Below are positions 57,181 through 64,000 of a DNA stretch of 64,000 bases, piece by piece. How positions within the stretch are numbered: position 1 is the stretch's first letter; every line of letters begins with the position of its first letter. The translations under genes were made by a program, and so were the position numbers. The notes beneath the pieces were generated by a model. That model saw only the letters and a program-made list of their open reading frames with translations, did no database searches and was not told where the DNA came from. This DNA is from Globodera rostochiensis (Eukaryota > Nematoda > Chromadorea > Rhabditida > Heteroderidae), in the NCBI GenBank assembly GCA_018350325.1, contig JAEVLN010000013.1, positions 2,322,624-2,386,623 of the forward strand, read 5' to 3'.

Positions 57181-58256
57181 TCATTCGTTCTGCTCGATTG
57201 TAGAACCCTCATCAAATTCACTTTCACGCCGCTGAGCATGTAACCCGACCAAGTACCCTTTGATCTGGAGTCCGAGAAGGGTAACAACCTGCAAAAGATC
57301 GATGTCAGTTCCATATTCGGCATCCTGGAGCGTGGCCATGATCGCTTGTTCCTGCAAAACAAAGTGCTTGTGACGATGCTGACTGTTTCGACGTAGCCGG
57401 GCTGAGCGATATATGTCATGCTGTTTGTCTGCATCATCCGAAACAGCTCGCAAAAAGTCCGACAAAGCGGGATGGTTATTCAAATCGCGCTAGAAATACA
57501 GTTAGAAACTTAACAAAACATTTAATACCGTAAAATGCAAATGGGAAGACTCCAGTGCATTATTCGTACGCGCCACAACGCTAGCCGGCTGCCGATGAAC
57601 ATTCCAAAACCTTATCGGGTAAAGCGGCTGACGCACAACTTCGATCTCCCATCTAAGCACCTCCATTGTTGTTGCGAAACTGGGCATTGACGGCGAAGGA
57701 AACCCAAATTGAGTTGAGTAGCTATGGTCAAAAACGTTGAGGTTATCACTGTGCATTGTTGAATTTGAAACTAGACTTCCTAAAACAAAGAAAAACTTTG
57801 CAAAAAGCACTTTCAAACTAACTGCCAGAATTGTTGAAAAGGATCGATGCCTCTCCCCTCTGATTTGCAGCGGGGCCAAACGCATTTGCACCACCATTTA
57901 ACTCCAATCTTGTCATACCCACGTACACGCGACAAAAATATGCCATGAATGACTGGAGGCCATCGGGTGACTGATCCACAAGTAAATAAAATGCGCGCCG
58001 AACGTGTTCTGGTGGGATGAGTGGCAAAGACAATATTCCTCTGTTGTTCAAAATTCCTGTTTTCATAATTTGCAAAATTTTACCTCAGTGTATGGCGTGC
58101 CGCGTCAACTCTACCATATAATTCCTCAAGTCCTAAATCCTTCCATTTACGCACTAGTGACTGTCCGAAATGGAACATACAACCACTTGCAGAAGTGTTT
58201 TTAAAAACATTGTTGACCGCCTTTATTTCAGATTGTTCAAAATCCAACAACACTGT
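57181..58256 (-). CDS. MULE-type transposase-like protein, 5' end missing
   Basis: Minus-strand exons in translation order: 58084 to about 58256, 57823-58040, 57529-57779, 57181-57489. They join in frame with good GT-AG sites. Landmarks are LLDFEQSEIKAVNNVF (second catalytic Asp), GCMFHFGQSL, LPLIPPEHVRRAFY, then RFWNVH and RTNNALESSHLHF (catalytic Glu region). The C-terminal 100 residues are charged and end ESEFDEGSTIEQNE. Intact splicing and few signs of decay suggest a recent or host-adopted gene. The first Asp region is absent: sequence homology stops near 58256, where the BEL element starts, so the gene was probably split by that insertion. FLYWCH fingers often partner this family. Confidence 0.7.
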
Positions 58257-58718
58257 CGCGGTTAGCGAAATTAATGCCCCCCCTCGTCCCGGCTTTCCCC
58301 CCTCCTTTCCTCATCCCCGTTTTCCCCATCACTTTTTCCGATAAGATCGGAACACTGTCCTAGGCGTCCCCTTTTCCCATACGGCGACCGGAACCCCCTC
58401 CTCCCCCCGATCGGCACTGTTTTCGCCCTGATCCTTGCCCTCGGGGCACCCTTTCTCGTTGGCTCGCGGAACACAGATCGCTTATGGATATACTCGTTTT
58501 TTCCATCGGACACGCATCGAAATTCTTCGCACAATTTTTTGCCCCAGCATTATCAGAGCATAAAGAGTTGAAAAGTGAATTGACAAGGTTTGCCCATTCC
58601 GATTCGGTCCCAACGCCCCGAAAAGGGCTCACCCGGACCCGAATCGCGACACAACGGCCGGGAATTTCCCTGATTTCCCACTGTTCCACTTCGTTGCCAG
58701 CCCCAGATTCACGTCCCA

Positions 58719-59813
58719 ATGTCCGCGCATTTCCGAGCCCAAATCACGCAAGCCCACGGCGAGGCCACCGACCTCCTCGCCGACCAAAGGGTGTTTCCCG
58801 TCCCCGCCCGCCCCGCGGGACAACCCGATACCGCGTTCCGCCAAACCGTCCACTCCGTCCTGAAAACTTTAAATGCCGAAATAACCGATGTCAGTGCCGT
58901 ATTGACGGATATCGTCTGCGCCTCCGACCGTTGGATGTCCCTGAGAACCAGTATGACCGGAGCCGAGAGAGGCCACGATAATCCCATTTACGACGCTTTC
59001 GTGGTCGACACCCCGTACCTCGAAACCACCGCCGCCCTCCGTAAGTACCTACGGAACCTCCGCGACCAGTCCCATCTTCTGGAATCCGCTCTCCCCCTAC
59101 CCGCCTCCCTGCCCACCGCCCCGGCCCCGTCTCTCATCCATTTGCCGAAGACCACCCTCCCGGTGTTTTCGGGGGATTGCACGGCTTACATTAAAGCCGG
59201 GGTCCACGACCTCAACATTTCCGACTCCCTTAAATTCACCTACCTAAAACAATGCCTGACCGGCCCCCCGCTGACCCTAATCAATTCCCTGCCGGTCACG
59301 GACGAGTCGTACCTCGCCGCCCTTGGGTTGCTGTCCCAACATTACGATAACCCCGAGGAGGTCGCCCGGGCCCTGCACAATTCTCTACGTAAACTTCCCC
59401 GAGTCCGGGGCGGAGAAACCTTTTGCGCGGATTTGCGCGGGTTGGTCGACCAAATCGAGAGCATCTGCATTCAAATGTCCCAACAAAATTGCTCCTACGA
59501 CACGGTGGCCGTTCAAATGGAAGTGGAAGAACGACTTCCCCGGTTCGTACTGGACGAAGTGTTCATGGCCAAGGAAGCCGATGAGGAGTGGTCGACCGAC
59601 AAATTAAAGGCACGCCTCCGCGCCATTCTCAAACGTAAAGAGCAAATACAAACCCTCACGCCCCAGAGCAGCCTCCACCCAAAATTCAAACCCCCCTCCC
59701 CCTTCTCGACCCAAAAATTGAATACTTCCTCGGGGTACCGCCCCCCGCCCCCACCCTTACCTTCCACTCGCATCGGAATGATTCCAACCCCCGAGGGGAG
59801 GGGAACAAGCTAA
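58719..59813 (+). CDS. BEL/Pao gag-like region
   Basis: This is a 364-codon open frame. The middle contains the retrotransposon-associated segment seen in BEL/Pao gag (KTTLPVFSGD, LKFTYLKQCLTG, LSQHYDNPEEVARAL). The last 60 residues are proline-rich. It stops at 59811, and coding resumes in another frame just before, so a one-base change near 59780-59800 separates it from the zinc knuckles. The role would be particle formation and RNA packaging. Confidence 0.8.
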   Translation: MSAHFRAQITQAHGEATDLLADQRVFPVPARPAGQPDTAFRQTVHSVLKTLNAEITDVSAVLTDIVCASDRWMSLRTSMTGAERGHDNPIYDAFVVDTPYLETTAALRKYLRNLRDQSHLLESALPLPASLPTAPAPSLIHLPKTTLPVFSGDCTAYIKAGVHDLNISDSLKFTYLKQCLTGPPLTLINSLPVTDESYLAALGLLSQHYDNPEEVARALHNSLRKLPRVRGGETFCADLRGLVDQIESICIQMSQQNCSYDTVAVQMEVEERLPRFVLDEVFMAKEADEEWSTDKLKARLRAILKRKEQIQTLTPQSSLHPKFKPPSPFSTQKLNTSSGYRPPPPPLPSTRIGMIPTPEGRGTS

Positions 59814-60673
59814 AACCCAATTTGCCCTGCCTCTTCTGTGAGGACCCAAACCATTACTCCGCCACTTGCAAAAAATTCCCCGACCTTCCCTCCCGAACGG
59901 CCCGGCTTCGCGGCCTTAACCGCTGCTTCAAGTGCATGAAAGAAGGACATCAATCCCGTCAATGCCCCTACCCCGCACGTTGTACCGGCTGCCACGGACC
60001 GCACCCCCGCGCGTTGTGCCCGCACCACGCAACCGCTGGCCAATCTACCCATTTTGTTCAATCCCCCATGCCCCAGCCCTCCCCTTCCTTCGGGGCGCCC
60101 TCACTCCAAGGGGCGCGTCCCAACCCCCTCCCCGCCCGGTTTCCGCCCTCGCTCTACCATACGCCCGCACTCTCGGGGCGTCCACCCCTGGCCGTCAGGA
60201 CGAGATTCCCGTCCCATCCCCCGGACCTAACGGACCCGACTCAACCCAACCAAACGAACACCGCCATAACCGCGGTTGCCCACGACCCCTCCCTTCCCAT
60301 CCTACTCAAATGCATTAACGTGACTTTCCTCAACCTTCTCGACCCCACCCAATTCCGAAAGGGCATCGCCCTCCTGGACGACGCCAGTACCCATTCCTAC
60401 ATCAACCTGGCGGAGGCCCAAACCCTCCACCTCCCATTAACGCCGTCCTCTGTCCGGATTGGGGTCTTCAACAGCCCCCAATCTAAGGACATTCCCCAGT
60501 CATACGGCACCCGGTTCGGTCTGCAGCTGGTGGACGGTCGAATTGTCCCCGTCTCCGCAAGTGCCATCCAAACCCTCACCCAACCCATGTCTTACCTCCC
60601 TTTTCCCCCGAATTACTGTCGCTTTCCTCCCCCCTCCCCCGGTTTGAACCCGCCTGCCCGGTTATTCTCTTAG
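59797..60673 (+). CDS. BEL/Pao zinc knuckles and aspartic protease region
   Basis: Cysteine-histidine knuckles read CLFCEDPNHYSATC and CFKCMKEGHQSRQCPYPARC. They are followed by a proline-rich linker and the protease start ALLDDASTHSYI, where the usual D-S/T-G triplet region is DDAST. The frame ends at 60671, while the protease C-terminal part (VILLGADIYYEL) is read in the next frame. It is linked to gag upstream by another frame change. Confidence 0.75.
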
Positions 60674-62805
60674 GCGCCGACATTTACTACGAATTAGAGC
60701 CCACCCCGATCCAACGCCTTCCCCTCGGGTACCATCTCGTCCAAACATTGCTAGGCCCTTTAGTCGCCGGCAAATCTTCCCGATTTTCAACCGGCGCCTC
60801 CTCCCACCTTACGAACTTCTGCCAGCGAGAGGAAACGGATGACAACTGCCCCAACCCCCCCCCCCCCGCCGATTTTTTCGCGTTAGAAGGCATTGGAATT
60901 AAGGACAGCCCGGATGAGACCCACTCCGACGCACAAATCCTCCAAAAATTCAACCAAAGCATTTCCTTTGAAGATGGTCGTTATCAGGTCGAATTGCCGT
61001 TCAGAACCGACCCCGCCACTTTAACCCTCCCTTCAAATTTTGGCCTTTGCTGGGGCCGTCTCCGCTCGGTTCTCCACACCCTCTCTAAAGACGCCCCCCT
61101 TCGCCAAAAATATGACAAAATCATTCGCGAACAACAAAATTTGGGAATAATCGAAATTGTCGAAAATACTCGCCCAACTTCCCGCCCCCTTCATTACCTA
61201 GCCCACCACCCCGTGGTCAACCCGGTGAAGAATAAAGTCCGAATTGTATATGACGGCTCCGCCCATCTCGCCAACCAACCATCCCTTAACGAATGTTTGT
61301 ACCCCGGTCCTATAATCCTACCGGACCTGGTCGGCCTTCTAATGCGGTTTCGGATCCCACCCATTGCCATAATCTGCGATATTGAGAAGGCATTCTTGCA
61401 AGTCAGCGTGCTGCCCGCCCACCGGGATTGCACCCGGTTCTTATGGGTCCGGGACCCAAGCCGACCCTTGTCCGCCGATAATTTATTAATTTTTCGATTC
61501 ACACGCGTGGCCTTTGGCCTTACGTGTTCTCCGTTTTTGCTGGCGGCGACTATTCGCCATCACCTTGCGCGGTCGCCCAGCCCATTGTCCCAAGAGATTG
61601 CCCCGAACATTTACGTCGATAATCTGTTTTTATCCGCATCCACCCCGTCCGAAGGTCAAGGAAAAACGGCCGACACTATGGCCTTGTTCGAACTCGCCCA
61701 AATGCCCCTACGGGAATTTGCTTGTAACGACCCCACAGTTCTGGCAAACCTCCCCGCGGACCGCGTGCTCCCCGGTCAAAACCAGAAATTTCTCGGGATT
61801 GGCTGGGACACCGACTCCGATCGACTGTCATTTTCCCCGGCTCCCCCACCTCCATCGTTCTCTCCCACCAAACGCTCGGTACTTTCGTTCGTCGCTTCCC
61901 ATTACGACCCGTTGGGGCTAATTTCGCCCGCCATTCTCCCCCTAAAGGTATTTCTCCAATCCCTGTCCCACGAAGAATTGGGCTGGGACCAAGCCCTCCC
62001 CGCCGATCTCGGGGAAAAATGGGACGGCATTATGAAAAATTGGGCTCCCGACAAGGCGGTAACCATTCCCCGCTGTCCTCTTACGCTCCCCCAATCCGAT
62101 CGGACTTACCAACTTCACTGTTTTTCGGATTCCTCCTCATTCGCCATGTGCGCGACCGTCTTCCTTCGGGTCAGTCACCCCGATTTGGAGCAGGCCGAAT
62201 GCTTTTTAATATTTGCCAAAACAAAGGTCAAACCCATGCATAAGGGCTCCCCCCTGACCATCCCCAAGTTGGAGCTCATTTCGGCAGAAATGGGCGCTCG
62301 AGCACTTAAATTTGTCCAACCCCAACTTTCGTCCCTCAATTTGTCCGAAATTTCCCATTTATGGTCCGACTCCGCCATCGTCCTCGCCTGGCTACAGGAC
62401 GACGCCAAACCAAAAGAAATATTTGTCCGAAATCGGTTGAACGTCATCAAAGCAACCCCAAATTTAATCGTCCGGCACCTGCCGGGGGACCAAAACCCCG
62501 CGGATATTGGGTCCCGCGGGGTCCCCGCGGTGTCCTCCTTGAACACCACTCCGCTTTGGTGGTCCGGACCGCCCTGGTTACCCTACCCCCCGGACCGGTG
62601 GCCGAACAACCCGGAAATCAGGGGCTTTTCTACCGGTTCCGCCGAACCCGGCCATCCTCCCGAACCCTCGCCCCCCCCTTTTTATCCTACATGCCTCCCA
62701 GGAGGCCCCGCCGGAAACACCGTCAATCCACTTATCCAAATTTTCGCGCCTGCCGAAGGCCATTCGCATCACGTCCTACGTTCTCCGCTTCCTCGCACGG
62801 ATTAA
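60640..62805 (+). CDS. BEL/Pao reverse transcriptase and RNase H region
   Basis: This open frame begins with the end of the protease. The reverse transcriptase palm has VRIVYDGSAH, ICDIEKAFLQV, RVAFGLTCSPFLL and IYVDNLFL. The second catalytic Asp of the usual Y-x-D-D box is Asn here. The RNase H-like part has CFSDSSSFAMCA, PKLELISAEMGA and LWSDSAIVLAWL. The frame stops at 62803, while matching integrase sequence continues in another frame from about 62740. Confidence 0.85.
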   Translation, partial: RFEPACPVILLGADIYYELEPTPIQRLPLGYHLVQTLLGPLVAGKSSRFSTGASSHLTNFCQREETDDNCPNPPPPADFFALEGIGIKDSPDETHSDAQILQKFNQSISFEDGRYQVELPFRTDPATLTLPSNFGLCWGRLRSVLHTLSKDAPLRQKYDKIIREQQNLGIIEIVENTRPTSRPLHYLAHHPVVNPVKNKVRIVYDGSAHLANQPSLNECLYPGPIILPDLVGLLMRFRIPPIAIICDIEKAFLQVSVLPAHRDCTRFLWVRDPSRPLSADNLLIFRFTRVAFGLTCSPFLLAATIRHHLARSPSPLSQEIAPNIYVDNLFLSASTPSEGQGKTADTMALFELAQMPLREFACNDPTVLANLPADRVLPGQNQKFLGIGWDTDSDRLSFSPAPPPPSFSPTKRSVLSFVASHYDPLGLISPAILPLKVFLQSLSHEELGWDQALPADLGEKWDGIMKNWAPDKAVTIPRCPLTLPQSDRTYQLHCFSDSSSFAMCATVFLRVSHPDLEQAECFLIFAKTKVKPMHKGSPLTIPKLELISAEMGARALKFVQPQLSSLNLSEISHLWSDSAIVLAWLQDDAKPKEIFVRNRLNVIKATPNLIVRHLPGDQNPADIGSRGVPAVSSLNTTPLWWSGPPWLPYPPDRWPNNPEIRGFSTGSAEPGHPPEPSPPPFYPTCLPGGPAGNTVNPLIQIFAPAEGHSHHVLRSPLPRTD

Positions 62806-64000
62806 AGCACAAATCCCCCTCCCAGGCCTACCCGCGCCGAATTCGCCCCGAATTTCTATTCCCGAAACCCGCCGGGCAATTTTCTTCCTCATAACCCAGG
62901 AGCAAAGGTTCTTCCCTCCAGTCGATCGGGAGAATGCCGCCTTAGGCCTTTTTCTCGACCAGCACAAAATCCTGCGGTCGAGAGGGCGGCTAAAAAACAG
63001 CCCCCTCTCTGCCCACTCCATTGAACCAATTTACCTGCCCCCCAAATCGGCCCTCGCCACGCTGATTATCATGGAAACCCACCTAATGAACCAACACTCC
63101 AGCCCATTGCTCACCCTATCGTTGCTAAGGTCCCAATTTTGGTTACCAAAGGCCCGCCGAAAAATTGAGAATACAATTTACAAAGGGTGTTTGGCTTGCC
63201 GCCGATTTAAGGTCCAACCCTTTGCCCTCCCTCCATTTCCCCAATACCCGAAAGACCGAGTGGTTCTGTCCCGTCCGTTTTCGTCAACCGGTCTTGATTT
63301 TTGTGGCCCACTGTACGTTAAACCCCCTCCCAAACCGGATCCGCGGAAAAACGCACACATCGAAGGCACTAAATATTGGATAGTGCTATGGGTGTGCCTC
63401 TCAACCCGGAACATGTCGCTCGATTTCGTGCCCGATCAATCCGCCTTCACGTTCTCGTTGGCCTTCCGCCGGTTCGCCGCCAAATACGGGACCCCCTCTG
63501 CGGTCTACTGTGACAACGCCCCGACCTTTGTTTTCATGCACAAATTCCTGTCCTCCTCCCCAACACAATGGCATTTCAGAACCCCCGCCGCCGCCTGGAA
63601 GGGCGGTCATTACGAACGGTTTGTGGGCCTTATCAAATCCCACCTGCGAAGAATTTTATCCGGGTCCGTCCCCAAATTGTTGCCCGCCGAGCAAATTCGC
63701 ACCCTTCTCCTGGAAATCGAGCCGGTCGTTAACTCCAGGCCCATCTCCTTTGATTCGTCAAACCCTTCCGACCCACGCCCACTGCGGCCAATCGATTTTT
63801 TACGTCCCCTCGGGTATAACCCTCCCCATATCCTCGCTAAAAGCCACCCCCACCCGCTGGCCCAAAATTGGCGAGCTCGTTCTGGTTTACCACGAGTCGG
63901 TTCCGCGCTCCCTGTGGCACATGGCCCTCATTTTAGAAATCTACCCAAATGATACCTCCCTACCCAACACGGCAAAAATAAAAACTATTACCGGCCACAT
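62740..64000 (+). CDS. BEL/Pao integrase region, incomplete
   Basis: The pre-integrase part (AIRITSYVLRF, then HLMNQHSS and CLACRRF, the H-H-C-C site) leads to the catalytic core: GLDFCGPLYV (first Asp), YCDNAPTF (second Asp), GGHYERFVGLIK (Glu). NSRPIS and IDFLRP follow. Near 63830-63850 the frame changes again to a C-terminal part (GELVLVYHES, SLWHMALILEIYP), which runs to the window edge. Confidence 0.85.

Larger units (their letters stand above)
58260..64000 (+). mobile_element. BEL/Pao LTR retrotransposon, right end outside the window
   Basis: In order: gag-like region, zinc knuckles, aspartic protease, reverse transcriptase, RNase H and integrase, the BEL/Pao order. The left edge is placed where the MULE-type gene stops matching. 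A 5' LTR should lie within about 58260-58480 but cannot be delimited without the 3' LTR. Composition differs from the neighbourhood: C-rich with strong use of C at third positions. The frame changes about four times, so the copy as written is not coding-competent. Confidence 0.85.

Overview
The window reads as nuclear DNA of a nematode. Coding exons are small and cut by very short introns (often 35-70 bp, GT-AG, with one convincing GC-AG intron). Start codons sit just downstream of splice-acceptor-like sequence, two genes are spaced like an operon, and the gene families (PRK/PIM-type kinase, Otx homeobox, NRF-type acyltransferase, FLYWCH and MULE proteins) fit a nematode. The GC-AG intron and heavy repeat load would suit a cyst nematode (Globodera or Heterodera), but that is inference.

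Layout. 0.76-4.87 kb: a PIM-like Ser/Thr kinase with a long low-complexity tail. 6.7-18 kb: almost pure repeats, a mosaic of short terminal-inverted-repeat (TIR) elements nested in each other. 18.2-18.6 kb: a damaged FLYWCH zinc-finger exon. 20.9-23.5 kb: a 49-bp C/T-rich minisatellite. 23.85-26.68 kb: an Otx-family (K50) homeobox gene whose first intron is a minisatellite. 27.2-34.1 kb: two more element nests, including a 2.3-kb array of a 19-bp unit. 34.3-39.8 kb: NDUFS1 (complex I 75-kDa subunit) followed by an ARL2 GTPase on the same strand. 39.87-41.77 kb: AP-3 mu on the opposite strand. 42-44 kb: repeats. 44.46-46.26 kb: a tandem pair of genes that each encode two chromodomains. 46.43-48.39 kb: a 5'-incomplete acyltransferase-3 gene on the minus strand. 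51.0-53.95 kb: asparagine synthetase with a TIR element in its last intron. 54-57 kb: repeats. 57.18-58.26 kb: a MULE-type transposase-like gene abutted by a BEL/Pao LTR retrotransposon that runs off the right edge.

The host genes are a normal mixture of housekeeping genes (respiration, tubulin/Golgi GTPase, vesicle coat, amino-acid synthesis), developmental regulation and chromatin readers. I see no biosynthetic or defence cluster. The unusual system here is the repeat fraction. At least twelve elements have exact 8-bp target-site duplications that I could read directly. They fall into two end classes, CAG/TAG ends (hAT-like) and GGTA/GGT ends (often near-complete palindromes). Almost every element carries its own short repeated word next to its ends, and several with different words share an internal core, including a tRNA-like A/B-box segment and a GC hairpin. 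A second oddity is a minisatellite that loses one base about every 59 bp.
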